From DATAMF01 sp964472565 (GTDB lineage: Bacteria; Chloroflexota; Anaerolineae; Aggregatilineales; Aggregatilineaceae), in NCBI GenBank assembly GCA_964472565.1, contig CAYYNB010000151.1, positions 1 through 15,447 of the forward strand: a stretch of DNA of 15,447 nucleotides. Direction: 5' to 3'. The notes beneath the pieces were generated by a model. It was given only the letters and a program-made list of their open reading frames with translations. It was not told where the DNA came from and searched no databases. The translations under genes were made by a program, and so were the position numbers. Shown here one piece after another: positions 7,302 through 15,282 of the stretch (position 1 is its first letter; every line of letters begins with the position of its first letter).

Positions 7302-9971
7302 TTAACGAGCATAATCCGCAGCGGCGTTGATCATATCATGCAGCAGGACAACATGGGTGGGTGCCGTTGGCGCTGTGAGCAGTGGAAACGTGGTGACGAT
7401 GAGTGAGCCGCGTCCCCAGGCAACACGTCCCGCCAGCCCCGCTGGTAAGTGGATCCATCCAACAAACAGTCCTGCCAGCATGTCCTCACGATTTAACCCG
7501 GTGATCACATGCGTGGGCAGTACGCTTTTCCAGGCAAAATCCAGCAGCGGCCCACCAGGAACGCGCGTGGTACCCGGTCTCACCCAACTGAAAACGCCGA
7601 CCCAGTCGCCTGTCCAGGGAGTGTGCTGACGAGCCTCAACGCGCACTTCTGGTAATGCAGTTGCACCCGGTTCAGCGAAACAAACGAGAGCTTTCCCGCC
7701 TGCTTCCACAAAACGGAGCAGGCTCTCATCTATCCGCGCCGCGATCCGCACGCCGCGCCCCGCATCCAGTTCGTATCCTTGAGCCGCCAGCCATTCGTTC
7801 ATAATCCCGTCATCGCTCCACACGCGGTACGGGATTGGTGCGTGTTGATAGTCGGCTGGAAATAGCATAATCATTTGTGTATTACGGGTAATCTCATGCC
7901 CATCAGCGGTGGTAAGCACGCACAGTACACTGGCAGAAACTGGCTCTGATACGGATGGCGCGGCGAAGCTTACCCCGCCTGCCGAAACGACTTCACCGGG
8001 CCGTAAGGTCAGCGGATCAGAGCATCCTTGTATCGGGTATCCTGTTAATGTCCAGCGCAGAATGGCGTTCTGGTAGATTTCCGCTCCATGATGCGCGATA
8101 CGCAGATCAAACTGGACCTCCTCGCCGGACCAGTAGTCTACCACCTTCCACAACAGCACGATGACCGTATCTGCATTAAAATGCGGCATCATATCCGCAA
8201 AGACGCGCGGATTACGTGCCATATCAACCAGCCCGTTGTTTTCCCAATGGAGATCGCTCCACTCGGTGATCACATACCCGGCCAGCGTTGGTTCAGCCCG
8301 CATCGTCTCGATTTCGTACTTAAGAGCGCGATATTGCGCCCATTGTGCGGCTTCAGCAAGATTCGACCAATTCCCGAAGACCTTTTCTAGCCCTGCCGCC
8401 ATAAAGCGATCTTCAGCCCCGTTCGGGGTGACAATCGGAGGGTACCATTCTTCGCCTGTTTGGAACCACCAGGGATCCTGCTGGTGATAACTTTGACGCA
8501 GCTTTTCAAGATTCGGCAGGCCCCAATTGCCAAATTCGGACACAATCAGCGGTTCATCCCACGAACGTTTTGTGAAATCATTGAGACTAAACGTAAACTG
8601 GGCACGGGAAGCAAAATGATGGATAAAGTCGCGCCAGCGTTCAGTATCCTCCGGCATGGCGGCGTAATAATGAAAATCCTCGATGTCGGTATTGAGATGA
8701 AAATTAGGGAAACACGGCGAATTATCCACAATCAGGCGCGTTGGGTCTACCTGTCTGGCCCAGTCGGCTGTTTCCGCCAGCCATTGGCGAGCTGCCAGCA
8801 AGCGCGTCAAACCGGGACCCCAATCCTCGTTGACGAGTGTCCAGATGACAATCGAGGGATGATTCCAGTCACGTTGCACCATTCCGAAGAAAGTCTCTTT
8901 CACCCGCCGCGCAGCATTGACCGTGAGTTCTTTCCAGCTTGGCACTTCCGCCCAAATCAGGATACCTTCTTCATCGGCGGCTTGCAGATAGCGTGGATCG
9001 GGGACTTTGATATGGCAGCGCAGGCAGTTAAGGCCCATTTTTTTCGCAAGACGGACCTGTTCGCGCAAAAAATCAATCGATGGCGGGGTATAAATGCCGT
9101 CAGGATAATAATCCTGGTCGAGTGCCCCGCGCAGATAAAAGACGCGCCCATTAAGCCACAGCTTACCATCTCGCGCTTCAAATGTGCGAATACCAAAGCG
9201 AACTTCCTGACAATCGAGCACTGTCGAACCCGTGCCCAGCGTGACAATCAGTGTATATAAAGCCGGGTGATCCAGATCCCACCAGATAGGCTCTTCGACA
9301 TCAAATTCAACCGGACTGTCGAGGCTGGTAATTGCCCTTTCTTTTAGGCTGACAAGTGTCCCCTGTGGCGTGATATATTCAACGTGCAGCCAGCCATCTT
9401 GCGGTTGGGCATTGATCTGTATGCAGGCCGCGACATGCCCACTCAATCCCTGCGGTGTCACCTGGATACGGCTGATAGAGTGGGGAGAACGGGCCTCCAA
9501 CCGCATCGACTGCCATATGCCGCCAATTGGTCCATACCAGCTTTGTTTGCCGCATGGAATTTCAGCAGCGGGAAACTCAGGGAAAGCATCGCCATTTTGC
9601 AGGGCTGGATCGATAACCCGGATCAGTATCTCATTTTCAGCGCCGATCCGGATCGCAGCGGTAACATCTAATTCAAAGGGAAGATACCCGCCCTCATGCT
9701 GCCCAACACGCTGACCATTGATCCACGCCTCCGTATAATAATCAGCGGCATCAATCTGTAAAAAAATGGATCGATTGTCCCAATCCAGCGGTATCTCGAT
9801 GCAGCGGCGGTACCAGCCTGCGCCCGCGACCAACCGTAAATCGTCGAACTGGGCCTGCCAGGGACCGGGAACCTGAATGGTACGCCAGGCGTCAAAATCA
9901 CTGGGCGAAAGGGTGCCCGTCGGATCAATCTGGAAATCCCATGTACCATCTAAACTTAGTTGTTGTCTCAA
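7302..9971 (-). CDS. Glycoside hydrolase family 2 enzyme (beta-galactosidase/beta-glucuronidase-like)
   Basis: This is a retaining exo-beta-glycosidase of GH2 that would cleave a terminal sugar from an imported oligosaccharide in the cytoplasm; no signal peptide is present. Counting from the TTG at 9971 (889 residues), the N-terminal sugar-binding jelly roll (about 5-165, with KQSWYGPIGGIWQ near its end) is followed by an Ig-like domain (about 170-265) and a TIM barrel. The acid/base is Glu382 in LVNEDWG and the nucleophile Glu479 in VSEFGNWG, spaced as usual for GH2. Roughly 280 residues follow the barrel, which is long; the last 170 look like a separate alpha/beta domain. The frame is open from a TTG at 9986, but GGGAG at 9980-9984 lies 8 nt before the TTG at 9971. 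It starts 21 nt after the ArsR-type gene, so the two form one unit. The exact sugar (galactose, glucuronate, mannose) is not decidable. Confidence 0.88.
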   Translation of the reverse strand: MRQQLSLDGTWDFQIDPTGTLSPSDFDAWRTIQVPGPWQAQFDDLRLVAGAGWYRRCIEIPLDWDNRSIFLQIDAADYYTEAWINGQRVGQHEGGYLPFELDVTAAIRIGAENEILIRVIDPALQNGDAFPEFPAAEIPCGKQSWYGPIGGIWQSMRLEARSPHSISRIQVTPQGLSGHVAACIQINAQPQDGWLHVEYITPQGTLVSLKERAITSLDSPVEFDVEEPIWWDLDHPALYTLIVTLGTGSTVLDCQEVRFGIRTFEARDGKLWLNGRVFYLRGALDQDYYPDGIYTPPSIDFLREQVRLAKKMGLNCLRCHIKVPDPRYLQAADEEGILIWAEVPSWKELTVNAARRVKETFFGMVQRDWNHPSIVIWTLVNEDWGPGLTRLLAARQWLAETADWARQVDPTRLIVDNSPCFPNFHLNTDIEDFHYYAAMPEDTERWRDFIHHFASRAQFTFSLNDFTKRSWDEPLIVSEFGNWGLPNLEKLRQSYHQQDPWWFQTGEEWYPPIVTPNGAEDRFMAAGLEKVFGNWSNLAEAAQWAQYRALKYEIETMRAEPTLAGYVITEWSDLHWENNGLVDMARNPRVFADMMPHFNADTVIVLLWKVVDYWSGEEVQFDLRIAHHGAEIYQNAILRWTLTGYPIQGCSDPLTLRPGEVVSAGGVSFAAPSVSEPVSASVLCVLTTADGHEITRNTQMIMLFPADYQHAPIPYRVWSDDGIMNEWLAAQGYELDAGRGVRIAARIDESLLRFVEAGGKALVCFAEPGATALPEVRVEARQHTPWTGDWVGVFSWVRPGTTRVPGGPLLDFAWKSVLPTHVITGLNREDMLAGLFVGWIHLPAGLAGRVAWGRGSLIVTTFPLLTAPTAPTHVVLLHDMINAAADYAR

Positions 9972-9992
9972 CGGAAATACTCCCAATATAGG

Positions 9993-10882
9993 CTACCCGC
10001 GAAACCGTAATCTTATTTGAATATCTTGCGGGTAATTGCCAAATCGCCTGCCAAAAATATTGATTCCCCTGACATGGTGCGCGTCTTCTTTAATGCCAAC
10101 CGATATAAAATTATTGGCCTTGAGATTCAACTTTTGCAGCGTAATGTTGGATACTTGAGTCCCATCCACATAAGCCGCCTGTTCGCTTACTTTCCACACT
10201 TTCAACAATCCGTACTGTGAATTCCACTCTTCCCCCCCAGTCGGGAGTCAGCGCCCCTCGTTCGCCCCCAAAATCGCCGGGACTGGTCCATGTTCTGATC
10301 TCTACTTCATTGATCCACAACGTGATGTCAGAGGGCCAGTCATCGTCGTGCAGCGGCGCTTCGGAACCCGCTTCAAAACTGATTTGGATGCTTTCTGGAA
10401 TAGCGTGGGGTGGAAGACGGTTAGGGAAACGATATTCAACATAGCCACATCTGAACCATAATAACTGTGCTTGGAGGCGATCAGGATCATAAAAGGTGCC
10501 TGGATCATCAAGGCTGCCGATAATGCCGCGTTCGCTGACCAATCCACAGGTTGGAACCACACGACAATTCATCACATAGGCCCCAATGGGCATCGACACA
10601 TCGAGTGTATTTTCAGAGGGTAGTTCACCTGTCGGCAGCGTGATCACCACTTGATCAAAGAGCCGGACGCAAATCTTTTGTAAGCCTCGGCTGGCAGGTT
10701 TTAGTTCTGTGCGGATCAACTGTGCTTTTTTAAGTTGGCTGACATGCAGTGCTGCGGTAGATGCGAGCATATTGAGGGCTTCTGCAATTACGCCCACTGA
10801 GAAACTGTAGAATTTCGATTCGCGGCCCAGACGCCAGTCCTTTTAGAAGTTGCTCAATATTATCTGGCGCTTCATCAATCAT
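9993..10882 (-). pseudogene. ArsR-type regulator of sugar genes, disrupted by two frame breaks
   Basis: This was or is an ArsR-like winged-helix regulator with a long C-terminal domain, a type usually near 300 residues and found beside sugar transport and glycosidase genes. The product is spread over three frames. Piece 1 (from ATG at 10882) gives MIDEAPDNIEQ to EILQFLS at 10796. Piece 2, another frame, is readable from a GTG at 10797: GVIAEALNMLASTAALHVSQ, then RTELKPASRGLQKICVR, CGLVSERGIIGS, QLLWFRCGYVEYRFPNRLP, DWPSDITLWINEVE and TWTSPGDFGGERG. After the G7 run at 10232-10238 the homology moves to piece 3 (EWNSQYGLLKVWKVSE to FGRRFGNYPQDIQIRLRF, stop 9993). The first break lies in the DNA-binding domain and lacks about five expected residues; the second is a 1-nt shift. 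It is preceded by its own promoter and followed by GH2. Alternatives are a sequencing error (second break) or recoding. Confidence 0.8.
10232..10238 (-). repeat. G7 homopolymer (coding strand) at the second frame break
   Basis: Seven consecutive C on the + strand read as seven G in the gene. With seven G the frame runs off into residues unlike the family (RVEFTVRIVES). With six G it reads DWGEEWNSQYGLLKVWKV, as expected. The run is therefore the precise place of the shift and a natural slippage site. Confidence 0.75.
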
Positions 10883-10910
10883 AAAATTATGTTTTAAAGT
10901 ATTCGAACCT

Positions 10911-10939
10911 ATTGTAAAGTTGTTTTTTAGGGCTGTCAA
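10911..10939 (-). promoter_or_regulatory. Near-consensus sigma-70 promoter of the ArsR-GH2 unit
   Basis: Reading the - strand, TTGACA (10939-10934) is a perfect -35 element, followed by exactly 17 nt and TACAAT (10916-10911), five of six matches to -10. Transcription would begin near 10904, about 20 nt before the ATG at 10882. No clear Shine-Dalgarno is visible in that short leader. The TTG of the -35 hexamer is in frame with the regulator but cannot be its start if this promoter is used. The leader at 10891-10909 contains an imperfect palindrome around TTCGAA that could be an operator. Confidence 0.8.
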
Positions 10940-10941
10940 TC

Positions 10942-10976
10942 AAAAAGTGCAGGTCTGCGTGTTGCGCATCCTGCAC
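10942..10976 (-). terminator. Intrinsic terminator after the GH3 gene
   Basis: On the - strand GTGCAGG (10976-10970) pairs with CCTGCAC (10953-10947), with an inner TGCG/CGCA stem and a CAACA loop, followed directly by TTTTT (10946-10942). This is a canonical Rho-independent terminator, 33 bp after the GH3 stop and 3 bp upstream of the next promoter. Confidence 0.85.
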
Positions 10977-11009
10977 CTGATGACTTGCTAACTGTGTTTG
11001 GCAGTGCTT

Positions 11010-13361
11010 TTATTCGACGCTCACACGGGTAGTGAAAACCCGCTCTGCCGCAGTAACCGGTCCGACGATGTTAAAGGTCCCGCTTAACCGGATATCCGCA
11101 GCCGAACTGCCAACACTGACGACGATTTCGCCTGGCTCAACAATCAGTTCCATCTGTCGATTATAGAAAGCCATGATCTGAACCGGGAATTCAAAACGAA
11201 CGGTTTTTTGTTCGCCGGGATTCAGCGTGATTCGTTTGAAGCCCTTTAGTTCTTGCACAGGCCGTGTCACCGTTGATACAGGGTCCTGCAAATAAAGCTG
11301 GACAACCTCATCACCGGGATATGAGCCGACATTTTCCACGTCCAGCGCAACGGTTATAACATCGTGCGCTTGTGCCTCTTGTTTCGAAATCGAGAAATTT
11401 TTGTACTCAAACTGCGTGTAACTTAGCCCATGCCCAAACGATAGAAGCGGTTTAGTGCTCAGATCCACATAATTGGTATGCCAGTGCGTCCGTCCCCCAG
11501 AGACTTTATGGTTGTAATAGACGGGAATCTGGCCCGATGAGCGTGGAAATGACATCGGTAGTTTTCCGCTGGGGTTGACCTTGCCGAAAAGGATTTGGGC
11601 AATAGCCGTACCACCTTCCTGAGCAGGCAGCCATGCATCCATAACGGCTGGAATATGGTCCATTGCCCAGGAGATCGCCAGCGGACGACCACTCAACAAC
11701 ACGAGCACAATCGGTGTGCCTGTTGCATACACAGCTTCCAGCAGTTCCTGCTGGATACCCGGCAGGCCAACATCCGCACGATCAATGGACTCACCGCAGG
11801 TTGCCCCTTTTGCCAGCCCTGATTTATCGCCACAAACCATCACTGCGACTTGAGCTTTCCGTGCCGCTTCCACGGCGGCGGCGATTTTTGAGCGATCATC
11901 ATTCAGTACATCACAACCAGGCTCGTAGGTAACTTTTGTCCGTGACGAAACAAGAGCCTTAATCCCCTGAAGCACAGTGGTCGATGGCACAAAATGCTCT
12001 AGGAAGGTGCCGGTTGCCAGCCCAATGCTCTGGTTGGGGTTAGGTGAATCCTGGTCTACTTCTTTAAGGAATAGGCTTTCCATATGAGACGGATAGTGAT
12101 AATCACCTTGCAGCAAACGGATGCTGTTTGCCCCTGGGCCAATCACGGCGATTGACGTCAGGTCTTCTCGCAGCGGCAGCAGTCCATCATTTTTGAGCAG
12201 CACAACCGACTTTTGAGCAATGTATAAAGAGAGATCGCGCTGTTCGGGAGTATTGAAGACGTTGATAACATTTTGGGTATCCACATAGGGATTGTCAAAC
12301 AACCCCATATCGAACTTCATCTTCAACACACGGCTTACCGCCGCATCGATGAGTTCCATACCAACTTGTCCCGCTTTAAGGGCTTTGCGCAGCGGCTCGC
12401 CATAACAGTCTACGCCGGGCAGTTCGACATCAATCCCCGCCTCCAGCCCCATACAGGCAGCTTCCTGCTTATCGGCTGCCACATGATGATAATGCGCAAG
12501 CGAATCAATCGTGAAATAGTCTGAAACCAGGACGCCCTGAAAGCCTATTTCGTCGCGCAGCAAATCAACGAGTAATTCTTTTGAACTGCCGCAGGGAATG
12601 CCATCCAGTTCGTGATAAGCATTCATCACGGTAGCTACCTGCGCCTCCTGAACAGCGGCCTGGAACGGCATGAGGAACACTTCTCGTAGATCACGTTGGG
12701 ACACATGAACCGGTCCCCAATTCAAGCCGCCTTCCGGCCAGCCATGTGCCACAAAATGCTTGGCTGTAGCCGCAATCCCCCGGCGCAGATCAGAACCCTG
12801 CACCCCTTTGATATAGGCTTTACCCATCTGCGTTACCAGATACGGGTCTTCACCAAATGTCTCTTCCACTCTTCCCCAGCGCGGATCACGAACCACATCC
12901 AGGTCAGGAGCCAGCGTTTGATGTGCGCCTACCGCGCGCATCTGGGTGCGAATGACTTCACACATGGCTTCGACCAGTTCTGGTTCCCACGTCGCGGCCA
13001 GTCCGATAGCTTGCGGGAAGGTGGTAGCATCTCGTGCCAGATAACCGGCACAGCTTTCCTCATGTACAATTGCCGGAATACCCAGGCGCGTTTGCTCGAT
13101 TAGGAATTTTTGGACCGCATTCGCGATGGCCGCGCTCTCATTGGGCCAGGGAAGCGCTGTGCCTGCTATCCGTGAAATGTGACCGATCCCCAATGGAATA
13201 ACTTGCTGGGCTTTAAGCACTGAAAATGATCGGGTCTCGTCAATCAGCGTATTTGCCCATACCCCGACAATCTGTGCTAGTTTTTCGTCCAGGGTCATCT
13301 GGTCGAGCAAATTGCGCACCTGATCAGAAATAGATTGATTAGTGTCTTCAGTAATTCCCAT
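11010..13361 (-). CDS. Glycoside hydrolase family 3 beta-glycosidase (beta-glucosidase/beta-xylosidase-like)
   Basis: This is a retaining beta-glycosidase of GH3 that probably removes terminal glucose or xylose from oligosaccharides taken up by the adjacent transporter. The 783-residue protein has the GH3 order of domains: an N-terminal barrel (about 15-350), an alpha/beta sandwich (about 385-635) and a C-terminal fibronectin III-like domain (about 655-755). In the barrel, WGRVEETFGEDPYL and Lys201-His202 (AKHFVAHG) are sugar-binding motifs, and Asp281 in VLVSDYF is the predicted nucleophile. Glu524 in CGESIDR is the likely acid/base in the second domain. There is no signal peptide, so it acts in the cytoplasm. 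The ATG at 13361 has only a weak ribosome site (AGAGAT). It starts 55 bp after the second permease gene, with a palindrome in the gap, and ends before a strong terminator. Glucosidase and xylosidase cannot be told apart here. Confidence 0.9.
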   Translation of the reverse strand: MGITEDTNQSISDQVRNLLDQMTLDEKLAQIVGVWANTLIDETRSFSVLKAQQVIPLGIGHISRIAGTALPWPNESAAIANAVQKFLIEQTRLGIPAIVHEESCAGYLARDATTFPQAIGLAATWEPELVEAMCEVIRTQMRAVGAHQTLAPDLDVVRDPRWGRVEETFGEDPYLVTQMGKAYIKGVQGSDLRRGIAATAKHFVAHGWPEGGLNWGPVHVSQRDLREVFLMPFQAAVQEAQVATVMNAYHELDGIPCGSSKELLVDLLRDEIGFQGVLVSDYFTIDSLAHYHHVAADKQEAACMGLEAGIDVELPGVDCYGEPLRKALKAGQVGMELIDAAVSRVLKMKFDMGLFDNPYVDTQNVINVFNTPEQRDLSLYIAQKSVVLLKNDGLLPLREDLTSIAVIGPGANSIRLLQGDYHYPSHMESLFLKEVDQDSPNPNQSIGLATGTFLEHFVPSTTVLQGIKALVSSRTKVTYEPGCDVLNDDRSKIAAAVEAARKAQVAVMVCGDKSGLAKGATCGESIDRADVGLPGIQQELLEAVYATGTPIVLVLLSGRPLAISWAMDHIPAVMDAWLPAQEGGTAIAQILFGKVNPSGKLPMSFPRSSGQIPVYYNHKVSGGRTHWHTNYVDLSTKPLLSFGHGLSYTQFEYKNFSISKQEAQAHDVITVALDVENVGSYPGDEVVQLYLQDPVSTVTRPVQELKGFKRITLNPGEQKTVRFEFPVQIMAFYNRQMELIVEPGEIVVSVGSSAADIRLSGTFNIVGPVTAAERVFTTRVSVE

Positions 13362-13390
13362 AGTTATCTCTACTTATCAAAATAGGCCAG

Positions 13391-13406
13391 GTTTCAAGGT
13401 TGAAAC
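13391..13406. promoter_or_regulatory. 16-bp palindrome between the permease and GH3 genes, candidate operator
   Basis: GTTTCAA (13391-13397) and TTGAAAC (13400-13406) are perfect inverted arms around GG. The site is 30 bp upstream of the GH3 start and 10 bp from the permease stop. The size is that of a bacterial repressor operator. The TTGAAA arm on the - strand could serve as a -35, but I see no good -10, so an internal promoter is uncertain. A small mRNA hairpin is an alternative. Confidence 0.45.
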
Positions 13407-13416
13407 GGTCACATCA

Positions 13417-14301
13417 CTAACCCTTCAATTCGCCACCTGTCAGACCAGTGACAATATATTTCTCTGTAAGAAGATAGAAGGCTACTGCCGGGATGATGAG
13501 CAGCATGACATAGGCCATGATCTTGGACCAATCGGTGCCATATTGTCCTTGATACTGCATGATCCCCAATGGCAGAGGCCACTTTTTCTCATCGACCAGA
13601 ACGAGCAGCGACAGAAAATAATCATTCCATGCCGTGATAACGCTCAATGTGCCAACAGTTGCCAGCGCCGGACGTGCCAGCGGCAGAATAATTCGGGCGA
13701 AAAAGCTGATACGGTTACACCCATCCAGGGCCGCTGCATCTTCCAATTCATCAGGAATCGCGTGAAAAAATGTTCGCAGCACGATCACATTCAAGGGCAG
13801 CGAAAATGCGACCAGCGGCAGTATAACGCCCCAATATTTGTCAAGTAAATTCAGCGAACGAATCTGGAGAAAAATCGGTAGCGTCGCGATGCCCAGCGGG
13901 AAAAGAATTCCCAGTGAAAGGATATTGAATAGTAATTCGCGCCCCTTGAATTCAATCCGGCTGAAAGCAAAAGCCAGCGAGGACGACAGAACCACGTTTA
14001 ACACGGCCACCCCGATTGTAATAATCAGGCTGTTTCGCGCCGAACGCCAGAAAGAATTGCTTTCCAGGATACTTGTATAGTTTTCCCACTGAACACCTTT
14101 GGTTGGTAGGCCAAAGGGCTTCGCGAGAAACTCGCCTGTGGTACGGATACTGCCCATAAACGCAGTAACAATCGGCGCAAAAATGAGGATGCAGATCAGG
14201 GTTAAAAGCACATACTTGAGTGCCTGATTAGCGGTTCGTGAAGATAGCAGCTTCGGCCCATGCGATCTGCGTTTAATAAGGGGTTGATTGCCTATTTCCA
14301 T
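13417..14301 (-). CDS. Carbohydrate ABC transporter permease, MalG-like (CUT1 family)
   Basis: This is one of two inner-membrane permeases of a CUT1-type sugar importer. The 294-residue protein has a basic N-terminal tail, a first transmembrane helix at about 31-53 (VLLTLICILIFAPIVTAF) and about six helices in total. The EAA loop that contacts the ATPase is EDAAALDGCNRISFFARIIL, beginning at Glu187, followed by LPLARPAL. The FMGSIRTTGEF element after the first helix is typical of the MalG side. The start at 14301 has GAGGA five nt upstream. It begins 12 bp after the MalF-like gene ends, so the two are co-transcribed. The GH3 gene downstream points to an imported beta-linked oligosaccharide. 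Neither the substrate-binding protein nor the ATPase is in the window; many such systems share an ATPase encoded elsewhere. Confidence 0.92.
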   Translation of the reverse strand: MEIGNQPLIKRRSHGPKLLSSRTANQALKYVLLTLICILIFAPIVTAFMGSIRTTGEFLAKPFGLPTKGVQWENYTSILESNSFWRSARNSLIITIGVAVLNVVLSSSLAFAFSRIEFKGRELLFNILSLGILFPLGIATLPIFLQIRSLNLLDKYWGVILPLVAFSLPLNVIVLRTFFHAIPDELEDAAALDGCNRISFFARIILPLARPALATVGTLSVITAWNDYFLSLLVLVDEKKWPLPLGIMQYQGQYGTDWSKIMAYVMLLIIPAVAFYLLTEKYIVTGLTGGELKG

Positions 14302-14313
14302 GTGATTCCTCGG

Positions 14314-15282
14314 TTAAGCTTTGTTATAGTCTTGTCGCATAGCCATCCGCTGGTATCCCAGCGAAAACACGAGCGTAATCAGGAACAGCGTAATTGCAAC
14401 AGCGCTGCCATAGCCCAGGTAAAAGGTCTTAATACCGAATTTATACAGGTAGGTTGAAATGATGTGGTTAGCATTGGCCGGGCTGCCCTCACGCGTCAGA
14501 ATCCAAACCACTGCAAATTGCTGGAAAGACCCCAACACCGAGAGAAAAACGGTTAGTCGAATGGTGCTTGCCATGGACGGCAGTGTGATGAAGCGTAAAA
14601 CATTCATTTCTGTCGCGCCATCCACACGGGCCGCGTCTTCGAGATCGCGCGATACCCCTTGCAACCCTGCCATATAGATGATCATGTGGAACCCAAAGTA
14701 TTTCCACGTCAGAACCGCAAACACGGAGTACATGACAAGATTCCCCTCTGGCGCTGCCAGCCAGGTTTGGGGTTCAAAGCCAGGGATAATCTTCCCAAAA
14801 AACAGGTTTGCCAACCCGTTGGGCGAGGGATGGAGCACATAGGACCAGATAATCGCCGTAATGACTTCCGAAAAAACGTAAGGCACGAATAAAATAGTAC
14901 GAAAGATGCCTTTACCACGCAGCGTGCCACGCCCCACGAGCAGTGACAGTCCTAACGCAATCGGCAGTTGGACGCCCACCGACAGAAACGTGATCAGAAA
15001 ACTATGCTTAAGCGCGCTGCGAAATATCTTTTGGTGGAATAGCCGATCATAGTTATCCAATCCGATATAATTCGTCAGCTCACCAAAGCCGCGCCACTCG
15101 TATAAACTGTACTGAGCAGCTTTGCCTATCGGGATCAGAACGAACAGCACAAAAATGAGCATTCCCGGTAATACGAGCAGCCCTACGGTTAGATATTTTT
15201 TTATCTCTTCCCGCATCTTATCAGTTTGCTTCTGGTCCCGTAAGAGCGGTTGTATCCCCAAACGTTGGCGGGTAGCAGCCAT
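14314..15282 (-). CDS. Carbohydrate ABC transporter permease, MalF-like (CUT1 family)
   Basis: This is the partner permease of the sugar importer. The 322-residue protein has a hydrophilic N-terminal stretch of about 28 residues, then helix 1 (about 30-53, VGLLVLPGMLIFVLFVLIPI) and five further helices, ending with AVAITLFLITLVFSLGY. The EAA loop is EDAARVDGATEMNVLRFITL, beginning at Glu215. Helix placement and the YSLYEWRGFG element after the first helix are typical of UgpA/LacF/MalF-type permeases. The ATG at 15282 has AAGGA eight nt upstream; an in-frame ATG at residue 23 is less well supported. It is the first gene of this strand's block that lies fully in the window; the binding-protein gene that normally comes first would have to lie beyond 15447 or elsewhere. 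Confidence 0.92.
   Translation of the reverse strand: MAATRQRLGIQPLLRDQKQTDKMREEIKKYLTVGLLVLPGMLIFVLFVLIPIGKAAQYSLYEWRGFGELTNYIGLDNYDRLFHQKIFRSALKHSFLITFLSVGVQLPIALGLSLLVGRGTLRGKGIFRTILFVPYVFSEVITAIIWSYVLHPSPNGLANLFFGKIIPGFEPQTWLAAPEGNLVMYSVFAVLTWKYFGFHMIIYMAGLQGVSRDLEDAARVDGATEMNVLRFITLPSMASTIRLTVFLSVLGSFQQFAVVWILTREGSPANANHIISTYLYKFGIKTFYLGYGSAVAITLFLITLVFSLGYQRMAMRQDYNKA

Noticed and set aside
8460..9260. A 266-codon open frame on the + strand inside the GH2 gene
   Set aside because: It is antisense to a well-supported glycosidase with both catalytic motifs, its product resembles no family I know, and it has no ribosome site.
10883..10939. Extension of the regulator to a TTG start at 10939
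   Set aside because: The TTG is the first half of the TTGACA -35 element, and the extra residues have no family match. The ATG at 10882 lies downstream of the promoter.
12696..13103. A 135-codon + strand frame inside the GH3 gene
   Set aside because: It is antisense to conserved GH3 motifs and shows no protein-like pattern.
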